Shown: positions 24,825-33,618 of the stretch, piece by piece
Layout of the letters: each line of letters opens with the position of its first letter
How positions within the stretch are numbered: position 1 is the first letter of the stretch
Assembly: GCA_037383845.1 (NCBI GenBank)
Contig: JARRON010000033.1
Span: 5,876-69,875, forward strand
Origin: JARRON01 sp037383845
GTDB lineage: Bacteria > Pseudomonadota > Gammaproteobacteria > Steroidobacterales > XN24
Length of the DNA stretch: 64,000 bases
Reading direction: 5' to 3'
The notes under the pieces: generated by a model
Database searches by the model: none
Told to the model about the DNA's origin: nothing
The model's input: the letters and a program-made list of their open reading frames with translations, nothing else
Made by a program: the position numbers and the translations under genes

Positions 24825-27614
24825 ATGACGGATCCGAGAGACGAGTGGCTCAGGACAGGCGGTGGCATTCGGGCCCTGCCGGATGCCCAGGCCGAACATA
24901 TCCGGCAGCTGACGGGCCGCGTGCTCGGCGGCTATCGGGTCACGGGCCTTGTCGGCAGCGGTGGAATGGGGCTCGTTCTTCGAGCCGAGCGCGCCGAGGG
25001 GGACTTCGAGCGCACCGTGGCGATCAAGCTTGTCCCGGGCGTCTCGCCTGCGACGGACGTAGCGCGACGATTCCAGACTGAGCGCCAGATTCTGGCCGGC
25101 CTCAACCATCCCTGCATCGCACAGCTCTACGACGGAGGCCAGACCGAAGAGGGCTGGCCATACCTGGTGATGGAATATGTCGACGGCTTACCCGTCGACG
25201 ATTACTGCCGCCAGCAGGATCTCTCCACAGACGAACGCGTCAGGCTGCTGGCCAGGATCACGGACGCCGTGGCGTTCGCCCACGCCCGTCTGGTGGTCCA
25301 CCGCGACATCAAGCCGTCAAACGTCCTGGTGACTCGTGACGGCAATCCGAAGCTGCTTGATTTCGGCATCGCAAAGCTGCTGGACCCGGCCACGACGCAA
25401 GAAACGCGCGGCGAAAGACTCCTCACACCTCAGTACGCGAGTCCCGAGCAGCTCCTCGGAAGCCCGATTACCACCGGCTCCGACATTTACCAGCTTGGCG
25501 CGCTGTACCTCTCGGTGCTGGCCGACGAACCGCCATTCAGCGAGACCTCCCTGGAGGAAGCGGTGAACCGAGCCGCTTCCGGCCGGGAGGTCCAGGTTTC
25601 CGAAGATGCGCGCAGAGACATTCCCTCGGATCTCATCGCCATCGTTGAGAAATGCCTTCGCGCAGAACCCGGCGATCGCTACCCGGACGTAGGCGCCGTT
25701 CGCACGGACTTGCTGAGTTATCTGGAAGGATATCCTGTGTCCGCCCGGCGGGGCGCCACCCTCTACCGGCTACGCAAGCTGGTGACGCGGAACAAGGCGG
25801 CGTCAACCTTTGCTCTCGCCGCACTGCTTATCGCCGTCGGCGGGAGCGTGATCTACGCCGTAGACCTTCGTGAGGCCCGGGAAGTGGCCGAGGCCCGGGC
25901 CCGGACCGCTGAGCGCGTTCTTCACGCGATGTCGGAGCTCATCACGGATACCTACAGCGAGTTGATGGAAACGAGTGGCCTGCGGCGCCAGGGCAACGAC
26001 CCGGACTCAGACTTGCAGAACGAGCCTCTCCGGCTGGTCCTGGAGCGCACGACGCGACTCATCGAGCGTTCCCTCGTCGATGAACCCAGGCTGCGGGCCG
26101 AGTTGCTCCGCGTCCAGGGTATGACCAACCGGGAGTTGAATCGTCCTGGACTGGCCAGAACCCAGCTGGCAGAAGCCCTGGAAGCGTCGATGCGCGTGGC
26201 GGATACGGATCTCGGAATGTCTGTCCTGGCGGAACTCGTCCGGGTGGGCCTCTACGACGGTGATCGCCACGCATCGGAGACGCACCTGAATCAGGGTCTG
26301 GCCCTGATGGAACGGCACGCCGTTTCCGCACCGGCCGCTGCCGATCTGTACTCTGCCGCCGCGCGGTTCGAGGAACATCGTGGGAACTTCCAGGCAGCTG
26401 CAGAGTACGGACTGAAGGCCATCGAGCTTCTCGAGTCCCTGCCGGGGCAACGCGGCATTCCCCTTGCCCGGGCCTACGCCGGACAGGCTTCCATTTACGG
26501 ACAGCTTGAGGCGCATCAGGCTGTCCGCGCTTATGCCCTGAAGGCTGCCGCCATTTACGAAAAGATCGAGGGACCGCAGTACCGGGGCCTGATCTCGGCA
26601 TACTCCGAGCTCGGAAGGTCACATTTCCTGGCCGGTGAGTACGAAGCCGCGCTGGGGTATGCACAACGTTCGCTGCGGGTCTCCCGGGCGAACTTCGGCG
26701 AGCATCACCTGAGGACGGTTCGGGCATACAACAACGTCGCCGTGACGGCCCGTCGAATGGGAGATATCGAAGGGTCCCTGGAAAGCCTCATGCGGGCCAG
26801 AGCCATCGCTGAAGAGATCGCGCCGGACAACCTGCTCGTCCAGATCAGACTCCTGACCAGTATCGGGAACGCATACGAATCGCTGGGCGAGCTGGACCGG
26901 GCCGCCGAGGAATTCGAGAGAGGTCTCGCCATCGACGGACTGGCCAAGGCCTACCCGAAACAATACGCCTTCCTGCTCAACAACTACGGCAACCTGCTGG
27001 CCCTGCGGGGCGAAACGGCGAGGGGTGCCGGGATGCTGCGTGAAGCCGCCTCGATCAAGTCCCGGGTGATGGGCGAGGTCAACCCCTCCACAGCCCGGTC
27101 GCTTCTTCAGCTCGTCCAGTCACAGATCCGCACTGGCCATGATACCGACGCCGCGGTGCTACTGAAACAGGCTGAGCGCGCCTACAAGGAGGCATTCGGA
27201 AGCGGCCATCCCAAGATGGCATATCTACATCTTGTTCGGGGCCAGTATCTGCGTTCACAGGGCGCACTGGATGATGCGACGGCGGAGTTTCGGGCGGGAC
27301 TGGAAGGGCGACTGCATGAGTACGACGAGAAGCATGTCCGCACGACCGAGATCCTGGTCGAGCTGGCCCTTACGGCGCTGATGGCGGGTGATGAGGAGGC
27401 CGCGCGCCGCTGGCTGTCGCGCGCCGCACCCGGCATTGCCGACATGCCGGCCAGCATCCCGGAGCGTGTCGAGGCGGCGGTGGTCGTCGCTGAGGTCGCC
27501 GCGGCGACGGAGGCCCCGGCTGATGCCGCGCGCGCGAAGTCAGAGGCTCTGGCACTGGTAGGACAGACGCTTCCCGGGAGAGACGACCTGACCCGGCGCC
27601 TCGCGGCGCTCTGA
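24825..27614 (+). CDS. Membrane Ser/Thr protein kinase with TPR-like sensor domain
   Basis: The product is 929 residues from ATG 24825. The N-terminal kinase domain has the glycine loop GLVGSGGMGLVLRAER, ATP-binding Lys68 (VAIKLVPG), HRDIKPSNVLV (159-161 HRD) and DFGIAKLL (Asp179), so it should be active. A transmembrane helix at about residues 326-346 (STFALAALLIAVGGSVIYAV) puts the rest outside the cytoplasm. That part is about 580 residues of helical TPR-like repeats, including YNNVAVTARRMGDIEGSLESL and LLNNYGNLLALRGETARGAG. In related bacteria such kinases neighbour ECF sigma factors; one lies at 32845. Confidence 0.93.
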   Translation: MTDPRDEWLRTGGGIRALPDAQAEHIRQLTGRVLGGYRVTGLVGSGGMGLVLRAERAEGDFERTVAIKLVPGVSPATDVARRFQTERQILAGLNHPCIAQLYDGGQTEEGWPYLVMEYVDGLPVDDYCRQQDLSTDERVRLLARITDAVAFAHARLVVHRDIKPSNVLVTRDGNPKLLDFGIAKLLDPATTQETRGERLLTPQYASPEQLLGSPITTGSDIYQLGALYLSVLADEPPFSETSLEEAVNRAASGREVQVSEDARRDIPSDLIAIVEKCLRAEPGDRYPDVGAVRTDLLSYLEGYPVSARRGATLYRLRKLVTRNKAASTFALAALLIAVGGSVIYAVDLREAREVAEARARTAERVLHAMSELITDTYSELMETSGLRRQGNDPDSDLQNEPLRLVLERTTRLIERSLVDEPRLRAELLRVQGMTNRELNRPGLARTQLAEALEASMRVADTDLGMSVLAELVRVGLYDGDRHASETHLNQGLALMERHAVSAPAAADLYSAAARFEEHRGNFQAAAEYGLKAIELLESLPGQRGIPLARAYAGQASIYGQLEAHQAVRAYALKAAAIYEKIEGPQYRGLISAYSELGRSHFLAGEYEAALGYAQRSLRVSRANFGEHHLRTVRAYNNVAVTARRMGDIEGSLESLMRARAIAEEIAPDNLLVQIRLLTSIGNAYESLGELDRAAEEFERGLAIDGLAKAYPKQYAFLLNNYGNLLALRGETARGAGMLREAASIKSRVMGEVNPSTARSLLQLVQSQIRTGHDTDAAVLLKQAERAYKEAFGSGHPKMAYLHLVRGQYLRSQGALDDATAEFRAGLEGRLHEYDEKHVRTTEILVELALTALMAGDEEAARRWLSRAAPGIADMPASIPERVEAAVVVAEVAAATEAPADAARAKSEALALVGQTLPGRDDLTRRLAAL

Positions 27615-27738
27615 CCTGATGCGCGGATAGCGCTGCCGGATTTTTGCCCTCTTCTTCCGTCGCCATGTGGCGGGTTCCACCTCCCTGTGTCGTTCTTAAT
27701 GGTTGAGGACAGACACAAAGTGTGGCCGGGGGGGCAAC

Positions 27739-28344
27739 ATGAACCTGTACTTACGCCTGTTCCGCAGTCTGCTCCGGGGCTGGATTGCACCCCGGATCTC
27801 ACCGTTCGATATCGCCGAGTCGTATTTCCGCGTCTGGGTCAACGACATCGACGCATTCGGCCACATGAACAACGGCCGCTACATGCAGATCATGGACGCA
27901 GCCCGCGTGGAGTGGATGGTTCGCTGCGGCGTTGGCGCCGCCATGTGGCGACACCGCTGGGGCGCGATCGTCGGGGGCGGCATGATGCGTTACCGCCACT
28001 CCCTGCACGTCGTGCAGCGCTACTGCGTCCGAACGCGCCTGATCTTCTGGGACGCCAGGTGGTTCTACCTGGAGCACACTTTCGTGGACGACAACGAGCG
28101 CTGCGTGGCGGCAGGCATCACCCGCGCCGCCCTGCGGGAGAGGACCGGCTGGGTCGGCACTGCAAGAGTCGTCCAGGCCGTCGCGCCCGGTGCTGCTTCC
28201 CTCCCGGAACCCTCGTTTCTGCGTGACTGGCTGTCCGCGGAAGAGCGCATCTTCGACGACGCCAGGGGACTGGCCGTCAGCCTCCCGGGCCGCGGGTCTC
28301 AGCGCGTCAGCCCCGACAAGCCCGACCGGGAGCTCGTGCAATGA
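27739..28344 (+). CDS. Hot-dog fold acyl-CoA thioesterase-like protein (THEM6/4HBT)
   Basis: The product is 201 residues from ATG 27739, which follows a run of seven G's. WVNDIDAFGHMNNGRYMQIMDAARVEW is the 4HBT catalytic helix region (quoted in part: IDAFGHMNNGRYMQ), with the Asp and His of the family. The long C-terminal part resembles THEM6-like proteins. It would hydrolyse or bind an acyl thioester. Its stop overlaps the transporter start by four bases (ATGA), tying it to lipid export. Confidence 0.88.
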   Translation: MNLYLRLFRSLLRGWIAPRISPFDIAESYFRVWVNDIDAFGHMNNGRYMQIMDAARVEWMVRCGVGAAMWRHRWGAIVGGGMMRYRHSLHVVQRYCVRTRLIFWDARWFYLEHTFVDDNERCVAAGITRAALRERTGWVGTARVVQAVAPGAASLPEPSFLRDWLSAEERIFDDARGLAVSLPGRGSQRVSPDKPDRELVQ

Positions 28345-31300
28345 GCGCCCGAACCACGCCGCACAGCCCGGCTGAAGCGCTGTTCGAGAAGCTGACCAGG
28401 CGTCCGTGGCTCGCAGTATTGCTGGGCTTTGTCATCACCGCGAGCTGCGCCGCCGGCCTGCCTGGGCTGGTCAAGGACACGTCCGTGGAGGCATTCATCC
28501 CAAGGGATCATCCTTCCGTGACCGTCCGGGACCGGGCCGAAGAGATCTTCGGTCTGCGGGACCCGATCATCGTCGCCCTGGTGACGCCATCACGCAACGG
28601 GATCTACCAGCCTGGAGCCCTGGAGCAGCTGCGCAGTCTCCACCAGGCCATCGCAGCACTGGACAACGTGCGCGCCGACCGGGTGATGAGCCTCGCCTCG
28701 GAGTCCAGTATCAGCGGCGACGACGTCTCCCTGGACATCGAGCCCTATTTCCCGGACGGGCCCGTCGACGACGACGCCATAAGTTCCCTCCGCCAGAGGG
28801 TGGCAGCCATGCCGCCGCACGTCGGGACGCTGGTATCGGAGGACGGCTCAGGCGCAATGATCATTGCCGAGCTCGTGGACGAGGACCTGGCCAGCGATTC
28901 CTACGAACGGATCGTCGGACTTGCGAAGCAGACCGAGCAACCCGGCCTGGAGGTTCATGTCGCCGGCCAGGCTGCCGTCGGAGGCTATCTCAGTCGTTTC
29001 ATCGATGAAGATGCCAGGCGCCTCCAGCCGGCGGCGATCGTGGTCATCATCGTTGTCGTCTTCCTGACGTTTCTCAAGGCACGTGCGGTCTTCGGGCCGC
29101 TGCTGGTCATCGTTGGTGCGGCGGTGGGCACCGTGGGCGCGATGGCCTGGCTGGGGACACCCTATTACGCCATCACGAGCGCACTGCCGGTGGTCATCAT
29201 TGCCATCGCTGTCGCCGACGCCATCCACATCATGACGCGGTTCTACGAACTCCGGGAGGAACGACCGGGTTCCACGACACGAGGTCTGGTTATCGAAGCC
29301 ATGGCGGACATGTGGAAGCCCGTGACGCTCACGACCCTGACTACAGCAGCAGGGTTCGTCGGCATCGCCGTCGCGTCGGTCATGCCCCCCATCGCGTTGT
29401 TTGGCTGGTACGCGGCGCTGGGGGTCCTGCTGGCCTGGTTCTATTCCCTGTTCGCGCTGCCGAATCTCATGATCATTCTGAAGCTGAACCGGTCGCCCGC
29501 CTTTGCCCGTTGGCACCGCGAGGGCGGAGACCCTATTGCGCGCACCCTGACCCGCGTCTCCCTGGCAAGCGCGGCCCATCCCGGCGCCGCCCTGGGCGGC
29601 ATGGCCGTGCTCGCGGTGATCGCAGCCGTCGGCGCAAGCCAGCTCAGGATTGACAGGTCGCTGGTCGAGAATTTCAGGGCGGACGAGCCGGTGCGGATCG
29701 CCGACGGCGTGCTCAATGACACCTTCGCCGGCAGCTCCATGCTGGACGTCATGGTCACCACCGACGCGCCGGACGGGCTACTGAACGCCCGGCGCCTTCG
29801 AAAGATGGCCGCGCTCCAGGACTTCATGGAGTCACAGCCCTTCGTTGACAAGACGGTGGCGATCACGGACTACCTGGACAGGCTTCATGTCGCGCTGGCC
29901 GGCGGGCCAGGCGAATCCGGTGACGGTCGTGCGCTGCCCGACGAAGATAATGCCATCGCGCAGTACCTGCTCATGTACGAGGCGTCCGGAGACCCCACCG
30001 AACTGGAGGAGGAGATCGATCTCCATTACCAGCATGCACTGGTGCGGGGCTTCATGACGTCGTCACTGTCCAGCGAAGAGCGTCCGGTCGTGGCCGAGAT
30101 GGAGCGATACCTGGAAGAGACGTTCAATGAGCCGGGACTTACCGGGCTGCTCAGCGGCCGGGTCAACGTCGATTACCACTGGATGAACAGGCTGGCGGCC
30201 AGCCACTTCGAGAGCCTCGCCATCTCCCTGCTGCTTATCCTCGGCGCGTCGATCGCCCTGTTCCGCGGCCTCCTCCCGGGCATCGTGTCCATTGCGCCCG
30301 TGAGCTTCGCCATCTTGTGCATCTATGGCGTGATGGGGGTCGTCGGGGTGTACCTGGAACCTTCCACCTCGATGTTTGCGGCCATCTCCCTTGGTCTGGG
30401 GGTGGACTACGCCATCCATCTCATAAGCCGCATCCACCGCGTCGGCGAAGGAAATATCCAGACCGTCCGGGATGCGATCCTCGCCAGATTTCCGGCAGCC
30501 AACCGGGCCTGTTTCTTCAACGCCCTTGCCCTCGCGGCGGGCTTCTCTGTTCTGCTGCTATCCGAGCTGGCGACCCTGCAGCGTTTCGGCGGACTCATTG
30601 CCGTGGCCGCGGTGAGCGGGTTCCTCGGCGCCCTGGTGCTGGTGCCCGCGGTGTTTGCGCTGAGATCCCGGCGGGATGAAGCCCGTCTGAAGACACCGGC
30701 CACGGGGCATGCCGTCGTCCTGCTGGCTTTCGGGTCGCTGGCGTTCAGCCTCGCGTGCGGGGAAGTCCGCGCCGACGACGGGGATATGAGTGCCCGCCTG
30801 GTCGCGGAACGCGTGGCGGGCCGTCCGGTGGGCAGCGCGGTGGAAAGGGAGCTCCAGATGACCCTCACGGACCGCCGGGGCAAAACCCGGGAGCGCGGCG
30901 CTGTGGTGCTGCGGAAGACCGCCGAGGGGGTGCGCAAGATCCGATTCAGCTTTACGTCGCCGAAATCCATCCGCGACACGACCTTCCTGAGTCACGACCC
31001 CGAGGATCCGGCCGAGGACGACAACCGCTGGCTTTACCTGCCGGCTACCGGCAAAGTTCGGCGCATCCCGCCCTCGGACCGAGGCGACTATTTTCTGGGA
31101 ACCGACTTTACCTACGAGGACATCGACTCCCAGCTGAAGTTCGACCTGGACGACTACGAGTTCTCGCTTCTCCAGGCCCAGCCGGGCGACGGGGACAACG
31201 TTGTGCGCATCGCCGGAAAAGCAGCGTCAGACGCCGTCCGGCAGGAGCTTGGCTACGGAGGATTTTCGGCGGTCATCGACACCGGCAGCTGGATGCCTGT

Positions 31301-31508
31301 CAGGATCGAATTCCAGGACCCCGCGGGCCAGCCGCTGAAGACCGTCAATGTTCTGGAAGTGGAGCAGGTAGCCGGCATCTGGGAGGCCCGCGCTATCTCG
31401 GTCGAGAACCACCAGACGGGACACAGCACCTCGTTCCGGTACACCCGTATCGACTTCGGGGCGGACATTCCCGACGCGGCCCTGACGCCGACCGGGCTGC
31501 GATGGTAG
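28341..31508 (+). CDS. RND/MMPL-family transporter fused to a LolA-like periplasmic domain
   Basis: The product is 1055 residues. Residues 1 to about 785 form a classical 12-helix RND exporter: one N-terminal helix, a periplasmic loop, then SALPVVIIAIAVADAIHIMT (first half) and SMFAAISLGLGVDYAIHLIS (second half). Next comes a hydrophobic stretch with the look of a buried signal peptide (VVLLAFGSLAFSLACGEVRA), and then about 240 residues matching the outer-membrane lipoprotein-sorting (LolA-like) domain, with ENRW-type DDNRWLYLPATGKVRRI and GTDFTYEDID. In comparable loci the two parts are separate genes. No in-frame ATG exists at the junction before residue Met ~816, so this is a true fusion. 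Confidence 0.9.
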   Translation: MSARTTPHSPAEALFEKLTRRPWLAVLLGFVITASCAAGLPGLVKDTSVEAFIPRDHPSVTVRDRAEEIFGLRDPIIVALVTPSRNGIYQPGALEQLRSLHQAIAALDNVRADRVMSLASESSISGDDVSLDIEPYFPDGPVDDDAISSLRQRVAAMPPHVGTLVSEDGSGAMIIAELVDEDLASDSYERIVGLAKQTEQPGLEVHVAGQAAVGGYLSRFIDEDARRLQPAAIVVIIVVVFLTFLKARAVFGPLLVIVGAAVGTVGAMAWLGTPYYAITSALPVVIIAIAVADAIHIMTRFYELREERPGSTTRGLVIEAMADMWKPVTLTTLTTAAGFVGIAVASVMPPIALFGWYAALGVLLAWFYSLFALPNLMIILKLNRSPAFARWHREGGDPIARTLTRVSLASAAHPGAALGGMAVLAVIAAVGASQLRIDRSLVENFRADEPVRIADGVLNDTFAGSSMLDVMVTTDAPDGLLNARRLRKMAALQDFMESQPFVDKTVAITDYLDRLHVALAGGPGESGDGRALPDEDNAIAQYLLMYEASGDPTELEEEIDLHYQHALVRGFMTSSLSSEERPVVAEMERYLEETFNEPGLTGLLSGRVNVDYHWMNRLAASHFESLAISLLLILGASIALFRGLLPGIVSIAPVSFAILCIYGVMGVVGVYLEPSTSMFAAISLGLGVDYAIHLISRIHRVGEGNIQTVRDAILARFPAANRACFFNALALAAGFSVLLLSELATLQRFGGLIAVAAVSGFLGALVLVPAVFALRSRRDEARLKTPATGHAVVLLAFGSLAFSLACGEVRADDGDMSARLVAERVAGRPVGSAVERELQMTLTDRRGKTRERGAVVLRKTAEGVRKIRFSFTSPKSIRDTTFLSHDPEDPAEDDNRWLYLPATGKVRRIPPSDRGDYFLGTDFTYEDIDSQLKFDLDDYEFSLLQAQPGDGDNVVRIAGKAASDAVRQELGYGGFSAVIDTGSWMPVRIEFQDPAGQPLKTVNVLEVEQVAGIWEARAISVENHQTGHSTSFRYTRIDFGADIPDAALTPTGLRW

Positions 31509-31515
31509 GGAAACC

Positions 31516-32829
31516 ATGGGCCCCAGGCAAAAAGCCGCCTTCGTCCTGGTCAGTCTTTGGGCCGGCCAGGCTGTCGCGGCAGAGGTGGAAACACTGCAGC
31601 TGGATTTGTCAGCCGACATGGGCTGGAGTACCCGTGACGGCGGCTCCGTGCAGCAGGAACTTACTCTGGAACCGGCCGTTGAGGGGCTGCTCACCGACAA
31701 TCTGGACTTCCGTGTGTCAGCACGAGTTCGCGCCGACGCCCGGGACGAGCTGGAGCCGAGACGTCCGGACCTCCGAACCTACTCGAGCTTTTCGCGCCCC
31801 GCGACCCTCGGCACGGTGGGCACTGCGGAACTGCGTGACGCCTACGTCGACGCGATCCTGGGACCGGCCCGCATGAGGCTGGGCAAGCAGCAAATTGTCT
31901 GGGGCTCGCTGGACGGGTTTAAGATCCTGGACGCCCTCAATCCACAGAGCTTCCGCGAGTTCATACTCGACGGATTCCCGGATTCACGCATCGGCCTCTG
32001 GGCCGCCAGCCTGGAGTGGCCCATGGGTGCGGCGCTGGCGCAGGTGGCCTGGGCGCCGGATCCCACCGTGCATGAGCTACCCCGGCCCGACGCTTACTTC
32101 GCGTTCCGTGCTCCCCGCTTCCGGTTCGGCGCACCCATCGATTCGCCGGCTCCGGACCCGGCTGTGGTTAACCGCCCCGACGACGCGTGGAAGGACGGCG
32201 CTGTCGGGGCGAGGATCCGGGGCTTCACGGATGGCTGGGACTGGTCGGTTGTCGCCCTGAGCGGCCTGAACCCGCGGCCTTACGCCACCGTGGAGCTGAC
32301 GGGTGATGGACCTGCGCTGGCGCACAACTACCGGCGAAGGGAGCTTTACGGCTTCAGCTTCGCCAGATCCTTCGGCAATACTGCGCTGCGCGGCGAGGCG
32401 GCCATCCGGCCCGATCTTTCCTACAACACGCGTACAGAGGAAGGACTGCTCGGCGTCACCCGGCAGGACAACATCTCGGCCGCCCTGGGGACAGACATAG
32501 ACGCGCCAGGCGATGTTTTCCTGAGTACGCAATTATTTGTCGACCACGTTCGCGACCCGGCTCCCGGACTCGTCAGGCCGGAAACAGACTGGATATTCAC
32601 GCTGTTCGCCAGAAAGATGTTTCTCTACCAGACGCTTCGAACTGAACTGAAGTGGTACGCCTCGCTGACCGACGGGGACGGCGTGGTCAGGCCGGCGATC
32701 TCCTACGCGGTCAGCGACAACCTCTCCCTGCGACTCGGCGCAGATGTCTTCTACGGTGACGGATCCGGAATTTTCGGCCAGTTTGCCGACCAGGACCGGG
32801 TGATTCTCGGCCTCGACATGACCCTGTAA
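31516..32829 (+). CDS. DUF1302-like outer-membrane beta-barrel protein
   Basis: The product is 437 residues with a signal peptide (VSLWAGQAVAA|E, about residue 19). The barrel sequence includes RLGKQQIVWGSLDGFKILDA, LNPQSFREFILDGFPDSRI and LDMTL at the end, phrases seen in DUF1302 porin-like proteins that accompany RND exporters. It would be the outer-membrane partner of the fused transporter. AGGG overlapping the preceding stop codon gives its ribosome-binding site. Export of a lipid or hydrophobic compound is inferred from the neighbours. Confidence 0.82.
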   Translation: MGPRQKAAFVLVSLWAGQAVAAEVETLQLDLSADMGWSTRDGGSVQQELTLEPAVEGLLTDNLDFRVSARVRADARDELEPRRPDLRTYSSFSRPATLGTVGTAELRDAYVDAILGPARMRLGKQQIVWGSLDGFKILDALNPQSFREFILDGFPDSRIGLWAASLEWPMGAALAQVAWAPDPTVHELPRPDAYFAFRAPRFRFGAPIDSPAPDPAVVNRPDDAWKDGAVGARIRGFTDGWDWSVVALSGLNPRPYATVELTGDGPALAHNYRRRELYGFSFARSFGNTALRGEAAIRPDLSYNTRTEEGLLGVTRQDNISAALGTDIDAPGDVFLSTQLFVDHVRDPAPGLVRPETDWIFTLFARKMFLYQTLRTELKWYASLTDGDGVVRPAISYAVSDNLSLRLGADVFYGDGSGIFGQFADQDRVILGLDMTL

Positions 32830-32844
32830 GCGTGGGGGTCCTGA

Positions 32845-33396
32845 CTACTCGAGCATTTCCCGCACAAGCTGCCTCGACCTGCTCCATAGCCTTTCGACGG
32901 TACGCTCGGAACTGGCGACCGCCTCCGCGGTCTCGGCCGTCGTGAGGCCGGCGAAGAAGCGGCATTCAAAGACCCGGCACATGCGCTCGTCGGTGTCCTT
33001 GAGACGATCAACGATCTCATCCACCTGGATCAGGAACTGGGCGCGGTCAAGGGAATCGACCGACACCGCCTCCTCGTTCAGCGTGACCTTGCGTCCCGCC
33101 CGCTTAAGCCGCTGGAGGGAGCGGGCCTCGTCGATGATCACCTGCCGCATGATGGTTGCCATCAGGGAAAAGAACTGCTGGCGATCCGCCGGCCCGCTTT
33201 CGCCTGCCGACAGGAACTTCAGGTAGGTCTCGCTCACCAGGGTAGAGGCTCCGAGCGGAGCGCTGCCTCGTGCCCTTCGCTGAGCCATCGCACGGATTTC
33301 CGGGTAGACAAGCGCCGCCAGGCGTTCGTAAGCCTCGCGATCACCATCTTTCCAGCGAATCATCAGACGGGGGACTTCTCCGTCACTCCTCTCCAT
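32845..33396 (-). CDS. ECF-type RNA polymerase sigma factor
   Basis: A 183-residue sigma-70 family protein of the type found with Ser/Thr kinases (TIGR02999-like). Region 2 starts with LMIRWKDGDREAYERLAALV and includes SETYLKFL and the -10 recognition helix FFSLMATIMRQVIIDEAR. Region 4 has CRFFAGLTTAETAEAVASS followed by ERTVERLWSRSRQLV, the -35 recognition helix. It converges on the DUF1302 gene, 15 bases apart. It probably directs the kinase-thioesterase-exporter genes, but I could not define its promoter sequence. Confidence 0.93.
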   Translation of the reverse strand: MERSDGEVPRLMIRWKDGDREAYERLAALVYPEIRAMAQRRARGSAPLGASTLVSETYLKFLSAGESGPADRQQFFSLMATIMRQVIIDEARSLQRLKRAGRKVTLNEEAVSVDSLDRAQFLIQVDEIVDRLKDTDERMCRVFECRFFAGLTTAETAEAVASSERTVERLWSRSRQLVREMLE

Positions 33397-33618
33397 TGCC
33401 CCGCCCCCGGATATGCGCGATGCATGTTAGCCCGAGCATCAGACACCGCCAAGATAACGCGAAGCGCCAGGAGCATACGCCCACGACGTCGCTCCGGCAG
33501 GAACGGGCAGCAGCCGCGGGGACCTGCCGCCGCGCCCGCAGTGCTGCGGATGACGGCCCCGGAATCGAGGCCCGAAAGGCCATGGCTGCTTCGGAAGCGG
33601 CACCGAGTTCGTCGGACC

